A stretch of 64,000 nt of DNA. Origin: Bactericera cockerelli. Lineage: Eukaryota > Arthropoda > Insecta > Hemiptera > Triozidae. The notes under the pieces were generated by a model. That model made no database searches and was not told the origin of the DNA. It worked only from the letters and a program-made list of their open reading frames with translations. Both the position numbers and the translations under genes were made by a program. Shown in pieces: positions 43,905-54,599 of this stretch (its first letter is position 1; every line of letters starts with the position of its first letter). Location: the NCBI GenBank assembly GCA_024516035.1, contig CM044961.1, forward strand, positions 17,613,374-17,677,373, written 5' to 3'.

Positions 43905-45109
43905 TATTGTGAGGTGGAATAGAGAGATAAGTGAAGCGAGTATTATGACTGTGGAATGAAGAGTGTATGAAATGATGAGTGAAGATATGGAGGTGAAGCC
44001 TCATTCAAAATTCTCCACAGTAAGCCCAATCTCAGATGTTTTAATCTCTTATCAATTCGTAACCATTGAAGATTTTTTCATTTAGCTAAAACATGATCAA
44101 ATGAGTGAAACACAACACAAGCATTCTGAAATGTTTGAAGTAAATTCCCTTTGATGTTTGACATAGCAGCTCCAGTATTCAATCAAAGGAAATATAAGAG
44201 AAGTACATAGGAGCTGTTTTGTCTTGCAGGGCTAACACCAAAGAAAAGATGAGGGTCAGATGACACAAATTTCATATAGTGATACAAGCACAAATAGCAC
44301 AATGATATAGTAGTGGCAAAGAAAAGAACTGAAATTTTTTGGGATAAACAAGCTTTTAACTAGACAGGCTTGCTGTCTCACAATAGTGATGATCATAAAA
44401 CCATTCATGCTTATTACATTACTTACTTTACTTTTCATGTCCGGAACAACATATCTTTCATATCTTAGACTGGCCAGGGTTAGATCTTGTTGGGTACAGG
44501 GTTCATCCAATTGATTACAGACAAGGAGATGTTCATTTGTCTGCACCTGTCCACAGTGGCAGTCAATATTCTTTTCATATCCCCATATCTATAGATTACA
44601 ATAGATTCAATCAAAGGCTAGTGACACTCTAGTTTCCATAGTTCAACCTTGTGGACTTCAGTAATGTGAGTACACTAGTATAGCTGTCGATGCTTGTTGT
44701 CGTTCAAATAAAACTTTTCTTATTACATTAATATTATTTTTTTAAATAAATTTTCAATCCTTTGATTGTTAGTTCACTGTATTTTAATAATACACTCCTC
44801 TTAACTGCAAAAAAGATAACTAGAAAAGTAAAAATAATAATTGAGTTAAGGTTATTCCATTATTCCACGGTGAAAAATTCCCTATTTCATAGATAAAATT
44901 TCTCTATTCTCTTCTGAAGGGAAACTTTTGAGCTCTGGGTGGGGAAATGGAAAGAGTTTCATGGATTTTAACCATTTCAAACGTTCGTACAACACAATTT
45001 CGCAGGACATAATGTTCTTTCAACACAAATTCACTCAGCATAACGGTCGCACAACATAATCGATTTCGATTATTATGCTGTATGAACTTGTGTTGAACGA
45101 ACGCACACC

Positions 45110-45117
45110 GCACTGTT
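45110..45117. repeat. 8-bp target-site duplication, right
   Basis: GCACTGTT directly after ACGCACACC; identical to 28733-28740. Confidence 0.85.
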
Positions 45118-46620
45118 CAGTGATAATATTTTGAGCGCCTTTATTCAAAAAAAATATATTTCGATCCTCCTCGAATAATATGGGGCTGTATTTCAGAATT
45201 TAATCTGAAAATCAATTTCTTGTGCGTCCATAAACTTTTTTTTCAAGTTTCTGGGTTATCTATTGTCACCTAAACATAAACTATTGAACATTGAGAGCTC
45301 ATACCTACCTATATAAAAAAAATGGCTTAGATTTCGTTTAAACCAAGTTTGATAATTATGTAATATCACTTGGCCTACACAAGGTTGTAGATTATAAAAA
45401 TCTTATCATAATATACATACTTCTGATAATTTATGATTCTACTGTGGAAAACCTACCTCCAATGATTCTACGGGAAGAATTCAAATATCCTACTCATTAA
45501 AAGGACCACCTGATTTGGAAATGGCACTACCCATAAGGTTTGAATAGCATCAATAATTATATCTGGCCTTGAATTTTCAAAATCACATCCATCTAATTTG
45601 CTATTATTTCCTTGCATCATCATCCTTGTGCCTACTCTACTATACTAACTTGTAAGTAACTGAACAAGCTGAAGTTTTTCTAGAAACTTTTGGTTTTGAA
45701 TTTATTTCAGGGACATAATATAATTTGAGAGATGCAGATCAGGGTCTGGGAAGAATCACAAACTTTGAAAACAGGTTCATTGACCAATACTTCTCATGGA
45801 AATACCAAGGAAGTTGAAAGTATCTACTAAGGTTTATCATGGTGTCTAGATATATACAATTTAGAAGGCCTAATTATAAAACAAGATTAGATTTAAGTTA
45901 AGCTAGACCCTTTCTTAGATCAGAGATTCAACCAATCACAGTGCATATTTATTTATTTTATCAAAGATGTGTTTCACAGCCTCTTATTTTTTGTAGCTAT
46001 GAAACAAAAGCTACTGTAGACGCTTGTGGTCTGTGTTGTAGTTTGCCCATCCTGTAGTATATATCCCCTCTGATTGGCGAGAAGTGACACAATACTTCCT
46101 ATTTAGGTGTTGGGTAAACACAAGTGCACTTTAAGGTATCCCTTACAAAAAACTGTTACCAAATTCAGAATCCCTTGAGGGATCAAATCTGGGACCTTCT
46201 GGATGGCAAGTGAGTGCTTAACCACTGAGCCAATTGCATGCTGTTGCCTAACTTGAGGGATAGTCTGCTTTTAATCCTGTATAAATCTAATCGTTTTGTA
46301 TAATTTGGCCCTTAAAATTACAAACAGGATGTCAGCAAAAACATCTGTGGTAATGTAGTGATAGGATAGAGCCAGTTTCATTCAATATAATCTTTATCAA
46401 ATTTGTGAAATACATTTAAGTGTGAAACTTAAGTCACCTTTTAGACTCATACTTATTTTTGTCAAGGTTTCTGTTGTAGTTATTAGAACACTGATACAAC
46501 AAATGGTCTAGATAAATATGACACTAAAATCACTTAATTTTGGGTGGTCCATAGAACTACAAGCCCTCTGTATCATTTATGGTTCTTACATTTCTGTGTG
46601 ATTTACTTTTAATCCCTCAG
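45118..46620. other. Spacer between palindrome and SLC25A39/40 gene
   Basis: No coding sequence. A tRNA-like SINE head lies at 46176-46245 (minus; ATTGGCTCAGTGGTTAAGCA, B-box GATTTGATCCC). 45960-46030 shares TTTCACAGCC, TTTTGTAGC text with the INTS13 intron at 5860-5900. CCCTCAG at 46614-46620 may be an acceptor for a 5' leader exon. Confidence 0.55.
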
Positions 46621-46636
46621 ATATTGGACTTTATTC

Positions 46637-46900
46637 ATGACGGAACCTCCCAAGATATCAATAGATAACCCAGAGACAAGAATAAGACCTGTGCAACAGA
46701 TAGCAGCATCATGCACTGGAGCTTTAATGACCTCATTCATAGTAACTCCATTAGACGTAGTCAAGATCCGTTTACAGGCACAACATCAGCAGATTCCTGT
46801 GGCAAACAAGTGTTACATTTATTGTAATGGATTGATGGACCACCTGTGTAACACATGTCCTGCAGAATGGTACAAGAAAAAGCAGTTTAATGGAACTTTG
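46637..46900 (+). CDS. SLC25A40: SLC25A39/40 exon 1
   Basis: 88 codons from [20 protein letters not shown], phase 0 donor TTTG|GTGAGT. Holds the first carrier motif and the four-cysteine loop [16 protein letters not shown]. Confidence 0.95.
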
Positions 46901-49900
46901 GTGAGTACTTCCAGAACTAGGAAGAACTTGATGTTAGTACACTGAGATAAAACATTATGTCACAATGTTGGTTAGGGCCTATAAACAAGAAATAGAGATA
47001 AATTTAAAAAGTATTGATTTAGAAGAACATCTCAACACTATTATTATTGCATACAGCTGATAAGGCAGGGTAAAATAAATGCCAGACCTATTAAAAAAAT
47101 TGTCTTATAATAAAAATACTTATAATTGATGAAACAGGCTTCTATTTTGCTAAATGTCTCATTGACATCCAAGCCATGAAAAATGGTGGTTTTGATCATC
47201 ATTTGCTAGAAATTCTAAAACAAGGTACTCAGAGTAACCTCATCCAGCCTGGGTTAGACCAAAAATAGTCAGTTATGCAAGGGTCCTCACCTACCAAGTC
47301 TTAACCTTGTAGGACATTGCTTAACTTCAGTAATAGAATAAAAACTGGTGAATTCAACATGCCATCAATTAGGTAGGAAACAGTGTTTCATACCTAATTG
47401 ATCCATCAAACCATTTGAATCAACAGAAGGTTTTGTTTCAATGTTCAATTATTAAAGTTTTAACCAAAAATATTTTTTAATTTCATTTACAGGATGCCTT
47501 CATGAAAATAGCACAGCGAGAAGGAATCACATCACTATGGAGTGGTCTTGCCCCAACACTTCTCCTGGCATTACCTGCTACCATTGCTTACTTTGTTACT
47601 TATGAACAGCTGAGAGTGAAACTCAAAGACCTGTTTAGTCCCAGTCTCCATGAGCAACCAATTTGGATTCCGCTCATATCGGGTAGTGTAGCCCGAATAG
47701 GGGCAGTGACTCTAGTGAGCCCTCTAGAGCTGATTCGCACAAAGATGCAGTCTGAGAAGATGTCATACTTTGGTAAGGTGAAGTTTTGAATTGAAATGAT
47801 ATATCTTTTCTTTTTCATTGTATTTTGGTCTTCTTATGTACAACCTATTCTGTTGATGTTGGTTTCTAGTCAGTTTTGTCAGCCAGCCAGACGACCAGCC
47901 GACAAAAGTTTAACTGAAGAACACATCAAGTTATACCTTGTTCGAAAGCTCTCGATAAAAGGAGTTAACAACAAAAACAATTAGAACTTAAGAAGTAATA
48001 TCACTTGAACATTAGCTATCTTGTGATTTACACAAATATGATAACCTTGAATATCTGTGTTTCAGAAATGAACCAAGCTCTAAAGAGCCTAGTGCAGTAC
48101 CATGGAGTGTCAGGACTGTGGAAGGGCCTAATGCCCACACTCCTAAGAGATGTGCCTTTCTCAGGTAAGTAACCATTCTCTTGCTATTATCTGAAATACC
48201 TATAATTTATACTTAACTATTTTCTATTTCATAAATAAAATCTGTATGCTCAAAATTCAAAAACAAAAAATATGCGAGGAAAACAAACTGATGTATACTT
48301 GGTACCAACATTATTGTAAAATACCACTTCCCATCATACATTATACACAGAAATTTTTGTATGTACGTTCAGATATCACTTGTTGAACAGATCGGCTAAG
48401 GGGATCGAACTCGAGACCTTCCGCATGGCAAGCGAGTGCCTTACCACTGAGCTAATCGTTTGCTTAACACATTCAGCGCCACGTGTACAGTATAGTGTAC
48501 ACGAGTGTTTTCTACAGTGGACCGCGTGTACACTATGCTGTACAAGTGTACAGCTCACCCTCTCACTTTTAGAAACCAATGCTCTTTATAGTGTACACGC
48601 TACTGTGTATTACTTATGGGGATTCGATTGTCGTGGTCCGTGGAAATTTTTTGGTTTTTTTGGACCAGAAAAATATATAACTGGTGACTTTTTATGGCTG
48701 TTTAAGTCTACCTACCTCTTTTTTCACACAAAATAAGTTGGTCCACTGAACCATAATACCAAAAAAACCCTTGGCGCTGAATGTGTTAAATATGTATACT
48801 CTGAATCCACCCCAGGCATCTACTGGGTGAGCTACGAGCAACTGAAGGCCTCCTACATCCGCCGCCACCACTACACGCGGCAGCCCTCTCTCCTCCACAA
48901 CTTCCTCTTCGGTTCCCTGGCGGGCGGACTGGCGGCTCTGGTCACCACGCCCTTCGACATCGTGAAGACCTTGCGGCAGATCAACGTGGCGGAGACGGAG
49001 ATACTGAAGAGTCCGCCGGGACAGGCCCGGAGCACGCGGGCTGTACTGCGGGATCTGCTGTCCACCCGCGGCTACAGGGCTCTGTTCACAGGTCAGTGGG
49101 AAACTCTAATTCGGCTTGTTATCCCGAAGGGTTTGGTGGAACAGATTGTCCGGGGTTAAGTGGCAGCGACGGGGTTAAGTGGCAGAGAATGCCTAAGGCA
49201 TTAACTTCGCCCCGGATTAATAATAATAATGCTTTTTCTTTGTGTTATTATGTCACAATTTTAGTGGGTAGCGCAGAATCATAGGACTTTACCACTTTAA
49301 TTTACAATATCTTGTATTATTTATTTGCCTATGATTCTGCCACTGGTCGCTGCTTCACATCAAAGCAGCTACTCATTTTTCCTCACGAGGTATGAGTGGA
49401 CCCCGAACACTCAAGTACAGAGCAGAAAAAATCCTGCCCCGCCGGGGATCGAACCCAGGTCACCGTGCGTGCAATGCCTAACTCACTCTGCCAATTGGGT
49501 GGAACAGATTGTCGAAGGCAATAACACCGCCCTTTAGTTAGGCATCCGAATATATTTTATTTTATCCTTTTATTTTCTGTTTTTCTTTTATATTGTTTCA
49601 AATATTGTATATTAATTTGTAATTTTATTATCTGTTTGTATAATAATATGTATATGTCTTTATTTAAAAGAGAAAAAAAAATAATAAATCATTGTGTCAA
49701 TTAGGTGCGACCGATTCGAAAAAATTGGTGGTACAATTGAACCTGAATGTAAGATTTTTTTATCTTCAATCATCTTTTTTTTAGTACCTATACTATTACT
49801 AGCTACCAAATATTTTTCTATCATCTAACTCGGCCATGCCTCGGTGAACGCACCTACCTCGCCGAAGCCCTAACCGTAACGTGGCTAGTAAATATCTATA

Positions 49901-50147
49901 ACTAATGCGCCCACATTCCCCCTCAGGTCTGGCGCCCCGACTTATCAAGGTGGCGCCCTCCTGTGCCATCATGATCACCTCCTTCGAGCTGGGCAAACAA
50001 TACTTTGTGAGCAAGAACGCACAGAAACGGGACATGAGACTTGAAGAGGCCATTTTACTGAACCAGAGGAGTGAAGGGCGTGAGGTAATAGAGAGGGACG
50101 CGAGGAGTGGAATGCCACAAAGTCATGAACAGGTTGATCCGTTGTAA
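46637..50147 (+). CDS. SLC25A40: Mitochondrial glutathione carrier SLC25A39/SLC25A40 homolog, five exons, complete
   Basis: SLC25A39/40 carriers import glutathione into mitochondria across the inner membrane. Exons 46637-46900, 47493-47772, 48066-48164, 48816-49091 and 49927-50147 give an intact 1140-base frame, 379 residues. Three repeats each carry the carrier signature: [10 protein letters not shown] (38-47), [10 protein letters not shown] and [10 protein letters not shown]. The family-specific GLMDHLC segment after repeat 1's first helix has Cys 59, 63, 71 and 74, like the matrix-loop cysteines reported to bind an iron-sulfur cluster and couple SLC25A39 stability to glutathione. Other conserved text: [53 protein letters not shown]. 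The C-terminus is about 30-40 residues longer than in human SLC25A40. I cannot decide between the 39 and 40 paralogs; insects often have a single founder (Drosophila shawn). Confidence 0.95.
47229..47401 (-). mobile_element. 5S-derived SINE ending in a hairpin
   Basis: Reverse complement: GATGGCATGTTGAATTCACC, AAGTTAAGCAATGTCC, then the body TAACCCAGGCTGGATGAGGT. The outer end runs into a hairpin at 47365-47401 (TCAATTAGGTAGGAAAC, AGT, inverted copy with one mismatch). Confidence 0.75.
47493..47772 (+). CDS. SLC25A40: SLC25A39/40 exon 2
   Basis: Acceptor TCATTTACAG, donor TTTG|GTAAGG. Encodes [20 protein letters not shown], then [20 protein letters not shown] and [11 protein letters not shown]. 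Confidence 0.96.
48066..48164 (+). CDS. SLC25A40: SLC25A39/40 exon 3
   Basis: Acceptor CTGTGTTTCAG, donor TCAG|GTAAGT. Encodes [20 protein letters not shown] and [13 protein letters not shown]. Confidence 0.96.
48396..48464 (-). mobile_element. tRNA-Gly-like SINE head
   Basis: Reverse complement: GCAAACGATTAGCTCAGTGG, TAAGGCACTCGCTTGCCATG, B-box GAGTTCGATCCCC. It is joined to SINE-like flanks and abuts a piggyBac-type MITE, so it is not called a functional tRNA. Confidence 0.65.
48468..48785. mobile_element. piggyBac-type MITE in intron 3
   Basis: CACATTCAGCGCCA at the left and inverted at the right (GGCGCTGAATGTG), each beside TTAA (48464-48467, 48786-48789). Inside, GTGTACA/TGTACAC palindromes recur at 48485, 48496, 48530, 48546 and 48592. 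318 bp, no coding content. Confidence 0.87.
48816..49091 (+). CDS. SLC25A40: SLC25A39/40 exon 4
   Basis: Acceptor CCACCCCAG, donor CACAG|GTCAGT. Encodes [20 protein letters not shown], then [20 protein letters not shown] and [10 protein letters not shown]. Much more GC-rich at third positions than exons 1-3. Confidence 0.95.
49213..49500 (-). mobile_element. tRNA-derived SINE (family 3)
   Basis: Reverse complement has GCATTGCACGCACGGTGACC, TGGGTTCGATCCCCGGCGGG, then GCAGCGACCAGTGGCAGAAT and GTCCTATGATTCTGCGCTAC. It splits LINE-tail text at 49155-49212 and 49500-49680. Confidence 0.8.
49500..49680 (+). mobile_element. LINE 3' tail
   Basis: TGGAACAGATTGTCGAAGGC, AATAACACCGCCCTTTAGTT, ending in AAAGAGAAAAAAAATAATAA. 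Confidence 0.7.
49927..50147 (+). CDS. SLC25A40: SLC25A39/40 exon 5
   Basis: Acceptor CCCCCTCAG. Encodes [40 protein letters not shown] and a hydrophilic tail ending at TAA 50145-50147. AATAAA occurs at 50262. Confidence 0.95.
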
Positions 50148-50445
50148 AAAAAGGTGTGAAGAGAGAAAGAGGATTCTATGAGTGAATTGAACTAGAACAA
50201 CAGATCGATAGGAGATAGAGAGAAAATGATATAAAGGATAATATATAAAAAAGAGAATAAGTCAATAAAAAAGGAAGATAAATAGTAGAAGATCGATAAG
50301 TAATACAAAGAAAATTATAAGTAATTCTTTTTACTCTTAAATCGTGCATCAATAGATTTTTTTTACTAAAAGTTTTACTTTTCTTTTAAAATAATAAGGT
50401 ATTACTGTAATTTGTATGCCTTTTTATTACTATAATTTTAATTAC

Positions 50446-50740
50446 GTAGTCACTGTGGCAGAGCGAGTTAGCGCGCTAGGCATTGCACACATGGTGACCT
50501 GGGTTCGATTCCCAGCGGGGGAGGATTTTTTCTGCTCTGTACTTGGATGTTCGAGGTCCACTCATACCTCGTGAGGAAAAATGAGTAGCTGCTTTGATGT
50601 GAAGCAGCGACCAGTGGTAGAATCTTAGGCAAAAAAAATAATACAAGATATTGTAAATTAAAGTGGTAAAGTCCTATGATTCTACGCTACCCACTAAATT
50701 TGTGACATAATAACACAAAGAAAAAACATTATTATTATTA
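50446..50740 (+). mobile_element. tRNA-derived SINE (family 3), full length
   Basis: GTCACTGTGGCAGAGCGAGT, B-box GGTTCGATTCCC, body GCAGCGACCAGTGGTAGAAT, tail ATTATTATTAT. Opposite orientation to 49213-49500. Confidence 0.82.
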
Positions 50741-50741
50741 T

Positions 50742-50940
50742 ATTAATTCGTCTCGCTGGGGGACGTTAAACAGATTAAGAGCCATATCAGGCAAAATACA
50801 TGAACACAGTTCATTGATGCCCTTAATAGGGTGAGCTTTTGGAAGGGCATCCAGCTGTAAAATGTGGAAGTAGGAGTGCCAGAACCTGACCTCAAACATG
50901 AGGAAGAGTTTGACCAATGACTACTCCAAGTAGGTTTGAC
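50742..50940 (+). mobile_element. RTE-like LINE 3' end
   Basis: GCTGGGGGACGTTAAACAGA, GGAAGGGCATCCAGCTGTAA, AGTAGGAGTGCCAGAACCTG. Related 3' pieces: 51249-51345 and 63200-63312 (AACCAACC, CCGACCTCAAGTA or CTGACCCCAAGTA). Confidence 0.65.
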
Positions 50941-51029
50941 AAAAAAACAAAGTGAAAGAATAAGAAAACTAGAATTTTTATGCCTCGAATCATTAATATT
51001 TTAGTAATTATTCTGCTTTTAGGTCTGAG

Positions 51030-51067
51030 TTTTACCACAAGATTGTGAAAACAATCTTGTGGTAAAA
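51030..51067. repeat. Perfect hairpin, 17-bp arms, 4-nt loop
   Basis: TTTTACCACAAGATTGT, GAAA, then its exact complement. Confidence 0.85.
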
Positions 51068-51356
51068 TTAAAGTGGAAATAAGTTGGAAATTCCGAAGAA
51101 CCGAGCCGAAAAAATCTGATTGCTGTGATTCGAACTCGACCTGAGTTGCACACAAGGTGACCTACCTTGTGTGCAAGTCTAGCGCGCTCTGCCATAGTGA
51201 CTACCCGATCTTTATTAATTGAAATTTGAGTAACTACGTCCTAATCAAAAATGTGCCACAACCAACCAACCTCAACCATAAGGTTGAACAATGCCGACCT
51301 CAAGTAAGATTGGGAAAAGGCAAAGTGAAAGAAGAAGAAGATAGATAATAGTTTAC

Positions 51357-51480
51357 TCAGCTCAGGGCATCTGTAAGTTGATCGATAAGGCAGCAGACTT
51401 GTAACCTGGAGGTCGGTGGTTCAAGTCCCATTTTCAGCAAAAAAATTATAAACCTAGTTTGAGTAGTTGTGACAACGCGA
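51357..51480 (+). mobile_element. tRNA-derived SINE (family 1)
   Basis: CAGGGCATCTGTAAGTTGAT, B-box GGTTCAAGTCCC, TAGTTTGAGTAGTTGTGAC. Confidence 0.7.
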
Positions 51481-52222
51481 AGTGTTCCCAAAATAATTAA
51501 ATTCACGCCCAAATTAATAATCGGATTCACAAGTTTGAGTTACCTACTTACATAGGTATATGAATTTAAAACATTACGTAGAACTAGGGCTACAGGCAGA
51601 ATGTATCGACAAATCTCTGTCAACTTAATTCTAGATCATGTGTTTTATCTTTTGTTTAAATAAATTGTTTCTTGTCGTTATTCTATTCTGTTTGTAAATA
51701 TAATATTAATTCCTGTTAAGTCTTGGGATTTTTCGAGTGGTGATAGCCCATTTGTTACTTTTTCTCTTTATGTTTTGATGAGTTTTATATAATAGAGATA
51801 TTTGTACGGACATAGCTTACGAGTTGAATAAATAAAAACGCACTTTTAAGTTATGTAGACATTGTTGAGTGTTCTTTTTTTTCGGATTTAGGTTTTTTTT
51901 TATGACATTCTTAAAAAATACAAAATTGATGCAAAAATGTCCGAACCAGGAAAACTGATTTATTATTATCAACAATGTCATTTCATTTTTAATCGTAATA
52001 TTTAATGAGTCAATAAACTATAAGACGACAGTTTGTAATTATAAAAAAAAAAACTATCATTGTGTCAGCATGAAAAAATATCCTGAATGAATAAGTCATG
52101 TACTAATCCCTTTCAAAAACCTTCATTAGTTTGTGACAAAGAGTCTTGAAAGTTTGGCCGCGATGGTATAAATCTTTGAAGATAGATAGTTTATGATTAT
52201 GGAACCAATGTACTAATATCAT

Positions 52223-52366
52223 TTATTTGAAAAGGTAGGAATAGAACTGATGCTTGTTCTGAAGTTTGACAGCGTACTTCTGATATTTGTTGTAGATGGA
52301 ATTCAAAACAAATATGGAATCACTGCTTGACTTCTCCTTGAAGAATTCACTCACGTAGGGAAACAC
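52223..52366 (-). CDS. Orphan terminal exon of an unrecognised gene
   Basis: After an acceptor TGTTTTGTTTTAG, a phase-0 frame of 47 residues runs VFPYVSEFFKEKSSSDSIFV, LNSIYNKYQKYAVKLQNKHQ, FYSYLFK and TAA at 52225-52223. The charged, aromatic composition and good acceptor suggest a real last exon. Upstream exons would lie to the right, across gap 3 or lost. I do not recognise the family. Confidence 0.5.
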   Translation of the reverse strand: MFPYVSEFFKEKSSSDSIFVLNSIYNKYQKYAVKLQNKHQFYSYLFK

Positions 52367-52880
52367 CTAAAACAAAACACCAGATAATTATGACATCGTT
52401 GGTTTAGCTGCATATTTTTTTTATGGAGGGAAAAAATTTCGTATTGCTCCAAACACAGGCGTAGTTTGAAAATTTAGGAGCCTGTGAAAGGGTTTTTCTA
52501 CCCTCTAAAAACCCCTCCACAATTTCTCTACATCCAATATTTCCCCCGGCACCGATTTCTCATCACTTCGGGGTTAGCTGCATAATTATGAAACGAATAA
52601 AACAAGGGTTATTTTTCATGGTAGGAACTCTGAAACAAATTACCACTATTAACCCGGTTTATGGTCACTAGACTGGTTTTAAAAAATCAATATCGGAATT
52701 TTTACAACGCTCAGGCAGAAATGAGTTCGGCTTTTGCAGAAATTGAGATAGACAAAATTTCAAAGCAATCAGAGTACGTTAACAGGACCCGCTCTGGCCT
52801 CAAAGTTTGGAAATTTGCCAAATTTTCGAGGGTTTAGCTTTACATTTTCGGCCCAAAAATCGAGAACGAAAAATCTACGT

Positions 52881-52980
52881 NNNNNNNNNNNNNNNNNNNN
52901 NNNNNNNNNNNNNNNNNNNNNNNNNNNNNNNNNNNNNNNNNNNNNNNNNNNNNNNNNNNNNNNNNNNNNNNNNNNNNNNN
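52881..52980. other. Assembly gap 3 (100 N)
   Basis: Exactly 100 N, within the arm of an inverted repeat (see 52981-54480). Confidence 0.98.
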
Positions 52981-54480
52981 CTATCGAGTCGTATGATATC
53001 TCAAAATGTTGAAAAATTTTGTTTTTTTAAAATTTTTCAAAATTTTTGTTTGGGTAAAAAAAAAATTACCAAAAGGGCCGTAAAAATTTAAAATTTTTTA
53101 CTCCCAGGATGTAAAAACAAAAAAACGTTATAACCTGAGAAATCAACAAGATTCATCCATAAACAATGGAAAAAATCACTTTTTTTTGTGTTGCAACGAG
53201 CTTTTGATCACAGAAAATTCATTCAATTTGGTATTGAGGGGGACCCAAAGTAACCAAATTTCTTGGGGCAACCTCCCCCAAATTCACAGTGAGGGGCGAC
53301 CCTTGAGCTCTGCTACAGTTTTGGGGAGCCGGTATTCTTCCTCGAACACTTCTTTTGAGTTGGTCCCCCCCAAAAACCTGGATGGGGTTTGTGGCCGAAA
53401 ACAAAGAGAGGGCTAGTCCAAATTGTCATAATTTTCCTCATCAAGAAAATTCCCCCCCCACAGTTAGGGGCCCCAAAGTGGGCGGGCCCTTGTCCCTTCA
53501 TGAGAAGGAACTGGTGGGCCATAATTTGAGCGAGAGGGAAACCCCATGGGTCTGCAGGATCTTATCAATGTAACGCTGACTTTTTCCCGGCCACCCCCCC
53601 GCACCGCATTGATGAAAAAACCCAAATTTAGTTTCCCCCTTTTTTTCAGTTTTAAATCCCGCCCCACCCCCATACAGGAACCACGGCTAAACCCTTTTCC
53701 CCCTCATGCACGACAAAGCCCGCCCACAAAATGTGGGGAAAAATGTGTTCGAAGTTATTCGGGGAGGAAAATTGACACTTTGGACTAGCCCTCCTTAAGG
53801 GGCCGACCTCAATCCGATTGAAAATCTGTGGGGGCCAACCCCAGACGAAGTATTTGAGGCAAAATAAACCCGGGTCCCCCGGGCTATCAGCGATACATTG
53901 ATAAATCCTTCAGACCCATGTGGTTCCTCTCGCTCAAATTAAAGGCCCACCAGTTCCTCCTCATGCACGACCAAAGCCCCCCCCATGCGGCTAACTGTGT
54001 AAAGGGAGTTCTTGGGTAGGAGAATAATTTAAAATTTGGACAAACCCTCTCTTTGTATCGGGCCAAAAACTTGATCCAGGATCCCATGGGACCAACTCAA
54101 ACGAAGTTTTCGAGGGAAAAAAACCAGCTCCCCAACCCGTAGCAGAGCTCAAGATCGCCCTCACTGTAGAATGGGAGAGGTTGCCCCAAGAAATTGTGGT
54201 TACTTTGATCCACTCAATACCAAATCGAATGAATGCTGTGATCAAAAGCTCGGGGAGGCAACACAAAATACTGATTCCGCATTGTTTTGAATGAATCTTG
54301 TTGATTTCTCAGGTTATAACGTCTTTTGTTAAAAATAAAAAAATCATGTTTTTCTTTTTTTTTGACATCCTGTAGTAAAATTTAATTTTGACGGCTTCTG
54401 GTAAGTTTTTTTACATTCAAATTATGAAATTGTAAAAAACAAAATTTACAACATTTTGAGATATCATATGACTCGATAGA
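52981..54480. mobile_element. Inverted pair of decayed Tc1/mariner-like copies
   Basis: 52981-53530 and 53930-54480 are inverted copies (CTATCGAGTCGTATGATATC against GATATCATATGACTCGATAG; TTGATCACAGAAAATTCATT against AATGCTGTGATCAAAAGC). The plus strand of the right copy and minus strand of the left copy carry pieces of a Tc1 C-terminus (RLPQEIV, SIPNRMNAVI). The centre carries DLNPIENLWG (53808-53838) and LMHDKARP-like text. Frames are broken throughout and C- or G-runs abound. Confidence 0.8.
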
Positions 54481-54599
54481 AATAGTAATTTCGAAGATAT
54501 GGCAGATTTGGTGGAGGAAAAATTTTGATTCGCTTTTTCTGCTCTCAAGTATATTTAGGTAAGTAGAAAGTAATTTAAGTCAAGAATATGTTGAAGTCA

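Larger units (their letters stand above)
28741..45109. mobile_element. Giant 16.4-kb palindromic (foldback-type) element
   Basis: The left arm 28947-35979 is the reverse complement of the right arm 36178-45109, apart from indels, with a 198-bp loop. Outer ends read GGTGCGGCGTCACACAAC (left) and GGTGTGCGTTCGTTCAAC (right, inverted), both then ACACAAGTTC, and the flanks carry GCACTGTT on both sides. The right arm has gained a piggyBac element, lacks about 1.1 kb present at 29846-30935, lacks about 320 bp present at 33537-33860, and keeps about 2.2 kb (41526-43790) missing from the left. No transposase that could move it is visible. The 8-bp duplication would fit hAT or P-type transposases, but the termini do not identify one. 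Confidence 0.85.
36178..45109 (-). repeat. Right arm of the giant palindrome
   Basis: Mirrors 28947-35979. Interrupted by a piggyBac-like element (36318-37481), and carries 41526-43790, which the left arm lacks. Confidence 0.92.

Noticed and set aside
28741..45109. Palindrome as a long-read hairpin artefact
   Set aside because: Arms differ by kilobase-scale indels and a later piggyBac insertion, and matching 8-bp flanks are present. Not fully excluded without spanning reads.
32290..51205. Functional tRNA genes, from many tRNA-like segments
   Set aside because: Stems are mismatched, 3' bodies and A/T tails follow, and the same text is dispersed in both orientations: they are SINE heads.
53186..54266. 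Several 60-90 residue open frames
   Set aside because: They are out-of-frame pieces of decayed Tc1 transposase and C/G-runs.
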